From Alexandriicola marinus (lineage in GTDB: Bacteria > Pseudomonadota > Alphaproteobacteria > Rhodobacterales > Rhodobacteraceae): a stretch of DNA of 64,000 nt. The notes beneath the pieces were generated by a model that was not told the origin of the DNA, made no database searches, and was given only the letters and a program-made list of their open reading frames with translations. A program made the position numbers and the translations under genes. Of the stretch, positions 45,539 through 53,484 are shown piece after piece. Positions within the stretch are counted from its first letter, which is position 1. Each line of letters starts with the position of its first letter. The stretch spans positions 248,001-312,000 of the forward strand of contig NZ_RBVZ01000002.1 in NCBI RefSeq assembly GCF_004000435.1, given 5' to 3'.

Positions 45539-47104
45539 GTGAAACCCATTTCTCTGATTCGTGGATTCGTGACCGTGGGCGTCTGGACGCTGCTGTCACG
45601 GATCCTTGGCTTCGTGCGCGACATCATGATTGCCGCGTTTCTCGGCGCGGGTCCGGTGGCCGAGGCGTTTCTCATCGCCTTTTCGCTGCCCAACATGTTC
45701 CGCCGGTTTTTTGCCGAAGGCGCCTTCAACATGGCGTTCATCCCGATCTTTTCGAAGAAACTCGAAAAGAATGACGGCGCGGGCGAATTCGCGCGGGATG
45801 CCTTTGCCGGGATGGCGCTGCTGCTCACCGGCTTTACCGCGCTTGGCGTGATCTTCATGCCCGGGCTGGTCTGGCTGATGGCCAGTGGCTTTGCCGAGGA
45901 CAATCGCTTCGACCTTGCGACGCAATATGGCCGGATCGCGTTTCCCTATATCCTGTTCATCTCGCTCTCGGCCCTGATCTCGGGCGTTCTGAACGCGACG
46001 GGGCGGTTCATGGCGGCGGCGGCGGCCCCGGTCCTGCTGAACGTGATCTTTATCACGGCCGTGATCGCGGCGATCCTGACCGGCGCGTCCGAGGCCGCGC
46101 ATCCCGATCGGGTCATCGGCATGACGCTGGCCTGGGCCGTGCCCGTCGGCGGGATCGCCCAGTTGGCCCTTGTCTGGCTGGCCGCGCGTCGCGCCGGATA
46201 TGATTTCAGGCCCCGACGTCCCCGTCTGACGCCCGACCTGAAACGACTTGCGGCAATCGCCGCCCCCGCCGCGCTGGCGGGCGGGGTGGTGCAGATCAAC
46301 CTTCTGATCGGCCGGCAGGTCGCCAGCCATTTCGATGGCGCGGTCGCATGGCTCAGCTATGCCGACAGACTCTATCAACTGCCGCTGGGCGTCGTAGGGA
46401 TCGCGATCGGTGTGGTCCTCTTGCCTGATCTGTCGCGCAGGTTGGGTGCAAACGACACTGCGGGCGGGCGCGACGCGTTCAACCGCGCGGCCGAAGTCAC
46501 GCTTGCCCTGACGATCCCCGCCGCGGTCGCGCTGATCGCGATCCCGGTGCCGCTGGTGTCGGTCCTGTTCGAACGGGGCGCCTTTACCTCTGACGACACC
46601 GCGGCCACCGCTCTGGCCGTCGCGGTCTATGGGCTGGGGCTTCCGGCTTTTGTTCTGCAAAAGGTTCTGCAGCCGCTCTATTTCGCGCGCGAAGACACGA
46701 GGCGGCCGTTCTTTTTCGCCGTGGTGGCGATGCTGATCAACGCGGCCCTCGCCGTCGGGCTGGCCTCGGTGATCGGCTATCTTGGTGCGGCCTTCGGCAC
46801 GACGCTCGCAGCCTGGGCGATGGTCGTGCTGCTTTGGCGGGGGTCGCGGGGCATGGGGGATGCGGCGGTCCTGGACGATCGGTTCCGTCGCCGGTTCTGG
46901 CGCATCCTGGTGGCCTCGGCGGTCATGGGTGTCGTCGTCTGGTGGCTTGCCGCGGGCATGACGCTCCTGCTGGGCGCGGCCACGATCCGCTACGCCGCGC
47001 TCCTGTTCCTGGTCGTCGTCGGCATCGTCACCTATTTCGGGGTCGGCCAGCTTGTGGGCGCGTTCCAGATCTCGGAATTCCGATCGGCCATGCGTCGGCG
47101 CTGA
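45539..47104 (+). CDS. murJ: Lipid II flippase MurJ
   Basis: Moves lipid II across the inner membrane for peptidoglycan synthesis. It is a 521-residue protein with about 14 predicted membrane helices. TLLSRILGFVRDIMIAAFLG near the N-terminus contains the conserved Arg of helix 1. SLPNMFRRFFAEGAFNMAFIP and VSVLFERGAFTSDDT are family hallmarks. The start is GTG. Position after glnD and before trpS is common in this family, though here genes on the other strand lie between them. Confidence 0.95.
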   Translation: MKPISLIRGFVTVGVWTLLSRILGFVRDIMIAAFLGAGPVAEAFLIAFSLPNMFRRFFAEGAFNMAFIPIFSKKLEKNDGAGEFARDAFAGMALLLTGFTALGVIFMPGLVWLMASGFAEDNRFDLATQYGRIAFPYILFISLSALISGVLNATGRFMAAAAAPVLLNVIFITAVIAAILTGASEAAHPDRVIGMTLAWAVPVGGIAQLALVWLAARRAGYDFRPRRPRLTPDLKRLAAIAAPAALAGGVVQINLLIGRQVASHFDGAVAWLSYADRLYQLPLGVVGIAIGVVLLPDLSRRLGANDTAGGRDAFNRAAEVTLALTIPAAVALIAIPVPLVSVLFERGAFTSDDTAATALAVAVYGLGLPAFVLQKVLQPLYFAREDTRRPFFFAVVAMLINAALAVGLASVIGYLGAAFGTTLAAWAMVVLLWRGSRGMGDAAVLDDRFRRRFWRILVASAVMGVVVWWLAAGMTLLLGAATIRYAALLFLVVVGIVTYFGVGQLVGAFQISEFRSAMRRR

Positions 47105-47788
47105 TCACCCGCGCTGGCGCAATCGGGCCAAGAGCGCGGGCCAGCCGCCGGGCGCCACCATCGGGCACAGGATCAGGCCGGTGACAAATCCGGTGACATC
47201 GGCGATCCAGGTCGGGCTGCCCCCGAAGAGAAGCCCGAACAAAAGCTGCAGGAACAGCAGGAACCCGATCAGGCGGAACGCCATCCACTGGTTCTTGCCC
47301 GCCTGCCCCAGCCGCAGCCAGAGCAGATAGGTAAAGGCCCCGATCAGGCCATAGATCGCGGGGTATGCCCCCACCAGCGTCAGGTTCGGGGTCACGACCC
47401 AGCCATAGACGAAAGCCCCCGCCACCGACGACGCGACAAACAAGGCGAGCACGCCGGCATAATGCACGGTTTCGCCCACGAATTTGCCCAGCGCCAGCAA
47501 GAGAGCCGCGGCAAACAGCGCATGGGTGAACGTCGCATGAACGAAAGCATAGGTCAGGAACCGGCGCCACAGGTCGGGATCGCGGGCCCCGCGTTCGATC
47601 GTGTATTCCCAGACCCGCGGCGAAAACCCGTAATCCGAGATGGCGTTGATCCGCCACCCGATCCCGGTTTCGCCGCCGAGGATCCCCCGATCGGCAAGGC
47701 TCAGGACAATCTCGATCCCGAAGAGCGCGACGGCAAGGATCACGACAACGGGCGGCAAGGGGTTCACCGGGCTGATATCGTCGTCCAT
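47105..47788 (-). CDS. Rhomboid-family membrane protein without catalytic residues
   Basis: A 227-residue polytopic membrane protein of the rhomboid fold. The usual GxSG loop with the nucleophile Ser is here GAYPAIYGLIGAF (140-152), with Tyr142 in the Ser place. The catalytic His helix, normally AHxxG, reads ADVTGF, with Asp197 instead of His. The HxxxN part of helix 2 is HALFA. All three active-site positions are therefore changed, and the protein is predicted to be a pseudoprotease. Such proteins can act as client-binding factors. The start at 47788 drops 59 spurious upstream codons. Convergent with murJ, with no gap. Confidence 0.85.
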   Translation of the reverse strand: MDDDISPVNPLPPVVVILAVALFGIEIVLSLADRGILGGETGIGWRINAISDYGFSPRVWEYTIERGARDPDLWRRFLTYAFVHATFTHALFAAALLLALGKFVGETVHYAGVLALFVASSVAGAFVYGWVVTPNLTLVGAYPAIYGLIGAFTYLLWLRLGQAGKNQWMAFRLIGFLLFLQLLFGLLFGGSPTWIADVTGFVTGLILCPMVAPGGWPALLARLRQRG

Positions 47789-47818
47789 CACACTCTCCTG
47801 CCTGCCTTGCCCCGCCGG

Positions 47819-47847
47819 TTGACGGGCCTTTGGCCTATGGGTATGCG
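47819..47847 (+). promoter_or_regulatory. Putative promoter of trpS
   Basis: TTGACG (47819-47824), 17 bases, then TATGCG (47842-47847). It lies 47 bases before the trpS ATG. Consensus similarity only. Confidence 0.45.
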
Positions 47848-47894
47848 AGCCGGGTTGCAAGTTCCAGAACCTTGGCATGAACGGAGCCAAAACC

Positions 47895-48914
47895 ATGACC
47901 GCCCCGCAATTCACACCTCGCGTCTTTTCCGGGATCAAGCCCTCGGGCGGGCTTACCCTGGGCAATTATCTCGGCGCCATCAAGCGGTGGTCGGACATGC
48001 AGGACGACGGGTACGACAGCACGATCTATTGTGTCGTCGATCTGCACGCGATCACGGTCTGGCAGGACCCGGCCGATCTGCGCGATGCGACCTATGAGGT
48101 CGCGGCCGGTCTTCTGGCGTCGGGCATCGATCCGTCGCGGTCGATCCTGTTCAATCAAAGCCAGGTTCCAGAACATGCGGAGCTGGGATGGATATTCAAC
48201 TGCGTGGCGCGCGTTGGCTGGATGAACCGGATGACCCAGTTCAAGGAAAAGGCTGGCAAGAATGCCGAAAAGCAAAGCCTTGGTCTTTATGCCTATCCGT
48301 CGCTGATGGCTGCAGACATCCTGTTGTATCATGCGACCCATGTGCCAGTGGGCGAAGATCAGAAGCAGCATGTCGAACTGACACGGGACATCGCGCAGAA
48401 GTTCAACAATGACTACGGCGTCGACTTCTTTCCGCTCACCGAGCCGGTCATCGAAGGCCCTGCAATGCGCGTGATGAACCTGCGCGATGGCACCAAGAAG
48501 ATGTCGAAATCGGGCGAGTCGGACATGGAGCGGATCAACATGCTCGACGATGCCGACACGATCTCCAAAAAGTTCAAGAAGGCGCGCACCGATCCCGAGC
48601 CGCTGCCAGAGACGCTCGAGGGGCTGAAGGACCGCCCCGAGGCGCGCAACCTGGTCGATATCTATGCGGCCCTGTCCGACACCACGCCCGAGGCCGTCAT
48701 CACCGAAAATGCCGGCGCGGGCTGGGGCCAGTTCAAACCGGCGCTCGCCGATCTGGCGGTGGCCAAGCTGGGCCCGATCTCGGACGAGATGCGCCGACTG
48801 ATGGATGACAAGGCCGAGATCGAGCGGCTCCTGCGGACCGGTTCCGACAAGGCACGCGAGATCGCATCGCCCATCCTCAGGCGGACCTACGAGATCGTGG
48901 GCCTCGTCCGGTAA
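47895..48914 (+). CDS. trpS: Tryptophan-tRNA ligase
   Basis: Charges tRNA-Trp. The 339-residue class I synthetase has [17 protein letters not shown], where TLGN is the HIGH equivalent, DLHAIT, the Trp-binding [15 protein letters not shown] and KKMSKSG as the KMSKS loop. The ATG at 47895 with GGAG eight bases upstream was preferred to one six codons earlier. A strong hairpin starts five bases after the stop. Confidence 0.95.
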   Translation: MTAPQFTPRVFSGIKPSGGLTLGNYLGAIKRWSDMQDDGYDSTIYCVVDLHAITVWQDPADLRDATYEVAAGLLASGIDPSRSILFNQSQVPEHAELGWIFNCVARVGWMNRMTQFKEKAGKNAEKQSLGLYAYPSLMAADILLYHATHVPVGEDQKQHVELTRDIAQKFNNDYGVDFFPLTEPVIEGPAMRVMNLRDGTKKMSKSGESDMERINMLDDADTISKKFKKARTDPEPLPETLEGLKDRPEARNLVDIYAALSDTTPEAVITENAGAGWGQFKPALADLAVAKLGPISDEMRRLMDDKAEIERLLRTGSDKAREIASPILRRTYEIVGLVR

Positions 48915-48918
48915 CAAG

Positions 48919-48957
48919 ACATCGGCGCCCGCCCCCGGGGCGGCGTCATACCGATGT
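48919..48957 (+). terminator. Terminator-like hairpin after trpS
   Basis: ACATCGG (48919-48925) pairs with CCGATGT (48951-48957), and inside it the GC-rich GCCCC/GGGGC pair forms an upper stem. A single T-T follows. Probably ends or attenuates the trpS transcript. Confidence 0.55.
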
Positions 48958-48993
48958 TACGGGAATCGGTGAATGAGGCGAAGGTCCATGCCC

Positions 48994-49077
48994 CGGACCA
49001 GCCGGCGTCTCCCCAGTTACCGTGCCGGCATGACGGCTGGTCCGCACCCCACTGTCCCGCGTTGCGGGTGCGGACCA
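48994..49077 (+). promoter_or_regulatory. Leader with mutually exclusive hairpins before the aminotransferase gene
   Basis: Segment A (48994-49004, CGGACCAGCCG) pairs with 49034-49044 over 11 bases. The overlapping segment B (49038-49049, TGGTCCGCACCC) pairs perfectly over 12 bases with C (49066-49077, GGGTGCGGACCA). A:B and B:C cannot form together, the layout of an attenuator or riboswitch. C is followed by TTTCCC, a poor T-run. No leader peptide rich in branched amino acids is obvious. The pairing is seen; function is inferred. The remainder of the 251-base gap shows nothing else I can name. Confidence 0.4.
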
Positions 49078-49165
49078 TTTCCCGGCAAAGGTTGATCGCC
49101 GGGTCTGGACGTTGGCGCCGCCCTCGCCTAGCTTCGCCCGGTTCCCAAAGGGCAGGAGGCACGGG

Positions 49166-50041
49166 ATGGCAACAGGCCAGAACATCCGCACCTATTTCGA
49201 GGGTAGCTGGATCGAGGGAGACGCCCCGATCATGCGGGCGGCCGACCACGGAAGCTGGCTGGGCAGCTCGGTGTTCGACGGAGCCCGCTGCGTCAACGGC
49301 CTTGTCCCCGACCTTGAACCCCATTGCGCGCGCGTCAACAGGTCAGCCGAGGCGCTGATGCTGCGGCCAACCGTCTCGACCGACGAGATGGTCGAGATCG
49401 TGAAAGAAGGGCTGGCTCTCTACCCCAAGGAAGCTGCGGTCTATATCCGGCCGATGTACTGGGGGATCAATGGCGACGTGACGGCCATCGTGCCGCAACC
49501 CGACGAGACGGGCTTCGCGATCTGTCTCGAGGAAATCCCGATGGCACCGACCGAGACCGCAGCCACGCTCGGCCGGACGAGGTTTCGCAGGCCCGTTCTC
49601 GAGGATGCGGTCGTCAATGCGAAGGCGGGCTGCCTGTATCCCAACAATGCGCGCATGCTGGTCGAGGCGCGATCGCGGGGCTTTACCAACGCACTTGTCG
49701 CCGATGCGATGGGCAATGTCGCCGAAACGGCGACGGCCAACATCTTCATGGTGCGCGACGGGGAGGTTTTCACGCCGATCCCCAACGGCACCTTTCTGGC
49801 CGGCATCACCCGGTCGCGACACATCGCGAACATGGCCGCCGATGGCATCGCCATTCATGAAACCGTCCTGTCGTTCGAGGATTTCGAAACGGCCGACGAA
49901 GTCTTCATGACCGGGAACATGAACAAGATCACCCCGATCAAGGCATTCGAAGACAACACCTATGATGTCGGCCCCAACGGCAATCCCATGACCCGCCGTC
50001 TGAGAGAGATGTACTGGGACTGGGCTGCCTCCACCGCGTGA
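49166..50041 (+). CDS. Branched-chain aminotransferase (class IV PLP)
   Basis: A 291-residue PLP enzyme that probably interconverts branched-chain amino acids and their keto acids. The PLP Lys is in VVNAKAGCLYPNN. SSVFDGARCVNG, ADAMGNVAETATANIFMV and TPIPNGTFLAGITRSRH are fold-type IV hallmarks. The ATG at 49166 has AGGAGG upstream. D-amino acid transaminase or aminodeoxychorismate lyase activity cannot be excluded, so I leave the symbol empty. The stop overlaps the next gene (GTGA), so all three downstream genes may be one operon. Confidence 0.87.
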   Translation: MATGQNIRTYFEGSWIEGDAPIMRAADHGSWLGSSVFDGARCVNGLVPDLEPHCARVNRSAEALMLRPTVSTDEMVEIVKEGLALYPKEAAVYIRPMYWGINGDVTAIVPQPDETGFAICLEEIPMAPTETAATLGRTRFRRPVLEDAVVNAKAGCLYPNNARMLVEARSRGFTNALVADAMGNVAETATANIFMVRDGEVFTPIPNGTFLAGITRSRHIANMAADGIAIHETVLSFEDFETADEVFMTGNMNKITPIKAFEDNTYDVGPNGNPMTRRLREMYWDWAASTA

Positions 50042-51093
50042 TCGCGCGGGCCGCGCGCCTTGCCCTGCGCACCGTGCCGACGGGGCTGAGCGTTCTGATC
50101 CTTGTCTGGGTCATCTCGACCAACCCCTTCGCCCGGCCGATCGCCGATGCGACGACTGATCAGGTGATGCGCTCTCTGGACCTTGCGATGCAGGGCACGG
50201 TGACAGGCGACTGGTTCGACAGGGAACTGGCATTGGCGCTGGACGCAAAGGACCTCGACCGGGTGGATATCGTCACCATATCGGCGACCGGGCAGGGCAT
50301 CGCCCCCACGCCCGAGCAGGCCCGAGCCATCGATGCGCTGCGGGCCGAAGAGGGCGGCTTTCTGGCCCAGTCGCGCGATTGCCTGATCTGCATGGCCGAT
50401 ATCGAGGAGTGTCCGTCTGTCCGGCTGATCGCGATCTGCGCGATCCCGTTCGAGCTGACACCGGGCGGCGATATCAACGCGTTGCGCAGGGTCGCCGTCG
50501 ATTATGCGGCCGGCGAGGATGTCGACCGGATCGAGCTGTCCCTCGCTCTTGTCGGATTGGGGGCGACGAGCCTCGTAATCGCCACGGGCGGCAGTTCCCT
50601 GACGATCAAGGCGGGCGCGACGGTGCTTCGGCTGGGGCGCAAGCTGGGCTCCCTGTCGCCGGCCTTTCTGGCGCGGCTGCGCGATCTGGCGGATATCCCG
50701 GTGCGCGTTTCCGCCGTCCCGGGTCTGATCTGGGGGACACGCACGTTGGACGATGTCACCGATACTGCACGTCTGGCCGCGCTGGGTGCCGTAGCCGCCG
50801 ATATTGGCCACGTCGCGAGCCAGACCTCGCTGTCCGATACGATCCTGCTCTTGCGCCATGTGGACACGCCCGGGGATGCCACGCGGCTGGCGAAGCTCGC
50901 GGATGCCGCCGGCCCCGAGACCCGCCAGATCGTCGATGTCATCGGGCCGGGGCGTGCCATGCGCGCCACCCTCAGGCTGGCGGACGAGGCGATCGGCGCG
51001 GCCGTCGCGCTCTGGCTGGCCGCAGGGCAGCTTCTGGCTTCGCTCGGCGCGATGCTGGCCCGGCCCCTGTTGCGACGGATGATCCGGCCATGA
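50038..51093 (+). CDS. Conserved membrane-associated protein of unknown function
   Basis: 351 residues starting at a GTG that overlaps the aminotransferase stop. One N-terminal membrane helix (about 12-27) is followed by a long, probably periplasmic part with a Cys cluster (RDCLICMADIEECPS and IAICAIPF). A hydrophobic Gly-rich stretch (LALVGLGATSLVIATGG) lies at about 169-185, and a C-terminal hydrophobic segment at about 320-342. I recognise no family. ATGA overlap with the following AbrB-type membrane gene argues for joint function. Confidence 0.7.
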   Translation: MIARAARLALRTVPTGLSVLILVWVISTNPFARPIADATTDQVMRSLDLAMQGTVTGDWFDRELALALDAKDLDRVDIVTISATGQGIAPTPEQARAIDALRAEEGGFLAQSRDCLICMADIEECPSVRLIAICAIPFELTPGGDINALRRVAVDYAAGEDVDRIELSLALVGLGATSLVIATGGSSLTIKAGATVLRLGRKLGSLSPAFLARLRDLADIPVRVSAVPGLIWGTRTLDDVTDTARLAALGAVAADIGHVASQTSLSDTILLLRHVDTPGDATRLAKLADAAGPETRQIVDVIGPGRAMRATLRLADEAIGAAVALWLAAGQLLASLGAMLARPLLRRMIRP

Positions 51094-52154
51094 CGCATGA
51101 CTGGCCCATCGCAGCCCGGCTCGCACTTCTCTTCGCGCTGACGGCGCTTGGCTCGGGCGTGGGCATCCTGATCAACCTGCCGGTTCCATTGCTGACGGGA
51201 TCGGCACTGGCCACCACGATCGCCTGCCTGATCCGGCTGCCGGTGACCTTTCCGAACCGGCTGCGCGATGCGGTCTTTCTGGTCACCGGTGTGACGATCG
51301 GGGCGGGTGTCTCGCGCGAATCGCTGGCGGCCATCGTCACATGGCCTCTGGCCTTCGCTCTTCTGTGCCTCACGCTTCTGGCGATGATGGTGGTGGGGCA
51401 GAAGGCGCTGGCCTTCACGCTGGGAACAACCCGGGCCCCGGCCCTTCTGGCCAGCGCACCGGGTCATCTGAGTTTTGTCATCGCCTTGGGCGAGGAATCG
51501 CGGATCGACACGCGGCAGATCGCCATCGTCCAGACCGTGCGCGTCCTGTCCCTGACATTGATCGTGCCCTTCGCGGCGCGGATGGGCGGGATCGAGACGG
51601 GGATCGGCCTGACCCCGGTCGGCACGGACCCGGTCGAGATGAGCCTTGTGCTGACCGCGATCTGCATTGCGCTCGCCCTTGTGTTCAGCCCTGTGCTGCG
51701 CCGCATCCATGCGCCGGCCCCCCTGCTGTTGTCGGGCATGATCGTAGGGGCCATCGCCCGGGTATCGGACGTGGCGCCGGGCGGGCTTTCGCATTTCATC
51801 GCCTATCCGGCGCTGGCGCTGATCGGGGCGCTGATCGGATCGCGGTTCACCGGGATCACGTTCCGCGACCTGGGCCGCACCGGCCTGTCCGGACTGACGA
51901 TCACCGTGATCACGGCGGGCTTTGCGGCGGTTGCCGCCGTCATTGCCGCGCCGATCGTGGACATGCCTCTGGCCCATGTTCTGGTCGCTTTCGCGCCGGG
52001 GGCGCTGGAAACCATGGCGGTGATGGGCGCCGCGCTTGGGGTCAATCCCGGTTTCGTGGCGGCCGCACATGTCCTGCGGCTTCTGTTTCTGTCGGTGGCG
52101 GTTCCGATCATGCTGTCCCGCGCCCGACGCCGCGATGCCGTCTCCACGGCATAG
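51090..52154 (+). CDS. AbrB-duplication family integral membrane protein
   Basis: A 354-residue polytopic protein of the membrane AbrB family (older annotations: putative ammonia monooxygenase regulator). It has about ten hydrophobic segments in two similar halves. The repeats are visible as TGSALATTIACLI and ITFRDLGRTGLSGL-type loops, with APGHLSFVIALGEE in the first half matching APGALETMAVMGAALG in the second. The transported substrate, if any, is unknown. It is not related to the DNA-binding AbrB proteins despite the name. Confidence 0.82.
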   Translation: MTHDWPIAARLALLFALTALGSGVGILINLPVPLLTGSALATTIACLIRLPVTFPNRLRDAVFLVTGVTIGAGVSRESLAAIVTWPLAFALLCLTLLAMMVVGQKALAFTLGTTRAPALLASAPGHLSFVIALGEESRIDTRQIAIVQTVRVLSLTLIVPFAARMGGIETGIGLTPVGTDPVEMSLVLTAICIALALVFSPVLRRIHAPAPLLLSGMIVGAIARVSDVAPGGLSHFIAYPALALIGALIGSRFTGITFRDLGRTGLSGLTITVITAGFAAVAAVIAAPIVDMPLAHVLVAFAPGALETMAVMGAALGVNPGFVAAAHVLRLLFLSVAVPIMLSRARRRDAVSTA

Positions 52155-52224
52155 CAGGTGCAATGCCCGTTGCGGGACGCCCCCTCATCGGCCAGAGTGA
52201 GCTGTGCAGGAGTGTGGAGGGATC

Positions 52225-52680
52225 ATGCGGAAATTCCTGGTCGTTCTGGATGACAGCAGGGAGTGCCTGAACGCGATGCGGTTCGCCGCCATGCGCGCGG
52301 CCCGGACCGGCGGCGGGGTTGCGATCCTGTCGATCATCCCGCCTGACGAATTCAACCACTGGATCGGCGTTGGTGAGGTCATGCGCGAGGAATCTCGGGA
52401 ACGGATTCACGCCCATTACGAGGTCTTCGCCAAGTGGATGCGCGACAAGCAGGGGGTCGATCCCGAACTGGTGATCCGCGAGGGAGAAGCCGTCGACGAG
52501 ATCATCGCCCATGTCGGCGAGGATTCCGAGATCGGCGTGCTGGTTCTGGGTGCCGGAACCGGCCGCAAGGGTCCCGGACCTCTCGTGACGCAGCTGACCA
52601 AGAATGCCGGCGCGCTTCCGATCCCGATCACGATCGTGCCGGGCGACCTGAGCAAGGAACGGCTCGAGGCGATCACCTGA
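52225..52680 (+). CDS. Universal stress protein (UspA family)
   Basis: A 151-residue UspA-fold protein. It begins MRKFLVVLDDSRECLNAMRFA. The nucleotide-binding end reads GVLVLGAGTGRKGPGPLVTQL, close to the ATP-binding G-2x-G-9x-G pattern, so it may bind ATP. GGAGGG precedes the ATG at 52225. In related genomes it often lies upstream of a NifU-domain gene, tsaB and rimI, as here. Confidence 0.92.
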   Translation: MRKFLVVLDDSRECLNAMRFAAMRAARTGGGVAILSIIPPDEFNHWIGVGEVMREESRERIHAHYEVFAKWMRDKQGVDPELVIREGEAVDEIIAHVGEDSEIGVLVLGAGTGRKGPGPLVTQLTKNAGALPIPITIVPGDLSKERLEAIT

Positions 52681-52719
52681 CAGGCACGGCTGCGGCGCTG
52701 GCTATTGACCCACGCTTAG

Positions 52720-52736
52720 TTTAGAATAGTTCCAAG
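52720..52736 (+). promoter_or_regulatory. Irr/ICE-like box upstream of the NifU-domain gene
   Basis: TTTAGAA-TAG-TTCCAAG resembles the iron control element TTTAGAA-N3-TTCTAAA: the left half is perfect and the right half has two mismatches. It ends two bases before the -35 hexamer of the putative promoter at 52739. Irr is the iron/heme-responsive Fur-family regulator of alphaproteobacteria. Matched by eye. Confidence 0.45.
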
Positions 52737-52738
52737 TC

Positions 52739-52767
52739 TTGACGCAGCGCCGTCTCGGGCGCATATT
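52739..52767 (+). promoter_or_regulatory. Putative promoter of the NifU-domain gene
   Basis: TTGACG (52739-52744), 17 bases, CATATT (52762-52767), 30 bases before the ATG. The sequence around is AT-rich compared with its surroundings. Confidence 0.55.
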
Positions 52768-52797
52768 AGTTTCCTGACAAAAACGCTAGGGCACCTC

Positions 52798-53358
52798 ATG
52801 TTCATCCAGACCGAATCCACGCCGAACCCGGCCACGCTGAAGTTTCTGCCCGGTCAGACCGTTCTTGAAATGGGAACCGCTGATTTCGCCTCTGCCGAAG
52901 CTGCCGCCCCGTCCCCGCTGGCGCGGCGCATCTTTGCAGTCAACGGTGTCGAAGGGGTCTTTTTCGGGACCGATTTCGTCACGGTGACAAAGGCCGATGC
53001 GATCGACTGGGATCATATCAAGCCCGCCCTGCTGGGGGCGATCATGGAGCATTACCAGTCGGGCCAACCCGTCATCGAGGGTGAACAGGCGGCCTCTGGC
53101 CACGCCGATCACAGCGGCGAAGACGCCGAGATCGTCACCCAGATCAAGGAATTGCTCGACACGCGGGTCCGCCCGGCCGTGGCGCAGGACGGTGGCGACA
53201 TCACCTTTCACGGCTTCGATCGCGGCGTCGTCTATCTGCATATGCAGGGGGCCTGCGCCGGTTGTCCATCGTCCACGCTGACGCTCAAGATGGGGATCGA
53301 GAACCTCTTGCGCCACTACATCCCAGAAGTGGTCGAGGTGCGGCCCGTCGCCGCCTGA
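52798..53358 (+). CDS. NifU-domain Fe-S cluster carrier (Nfu-type)
   Basis: Carries and delivers iron-sulfur clusters. In the 186-residue protein the N-terminal Nfu_N domain reads FIQTESTPNPATLKFLPG. The C-terminal NifU domain has RPAVAQDGGDITFHGF and the cluster-binding GACAGCPSS with its CxxC at about 155-158. Alphaproteobacterial Nfu proteins of this length are common. An Irr-like box and a good promoter precede it, and a T-tailed terminator follows, so it is probably its own transcription unit. Confidence 0.93.
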   Translation: MFIQTESTPNPATLKFLPGQTVLEMGTADFASAEAAAPSPLARRIFAVNGVEGVFFGTDFVTVTKADAIDWDHIKPALLGAIMEHYQSGQPVIEGEQAASGHADHSGEDAEIVTQIKELLDTRVRPAVAQDGGDITFHGFDRGVVYLHMQGACAGCPSSTLTLKMGIENLLRHYIPEVVEVRPVAA

Positions 53359-53384
53359 CCCTCTCGCGCTGAAACTCATGCCAT

Positions 53385-53412
53385 GGGCCATCCGTCATCG
53401 GGTGGCCCTTTT
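53385..53412 (+). terminator. Rho-independent terminator of the NifU-domain gene
   Basis: GGGCCATCC (53385-53393) pairs with GGGTGGCCC (53400-53408) with one G-T pair, loop GTCATC, followed by TTTT (53409-53412). This is the most classical intrinsic terminator in the window, 26 bases after the stop. Confidence 0.85.
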
Positions 53413-53484
53413 CATGTCGGGGCCCCGGCACGGGAAGAACAGGTCCCGTTGCGCGGCGAGGCAAGTCCCGCCATAAGCCTGCGC

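Noticed and set aside
50502-52163. 553-residue minus-strand frame rich in Arg, Gln, Asp and Gly
   Set aside because: Shadow of the membrane protein genes; its composition is that of reversed hydrophobic codons.
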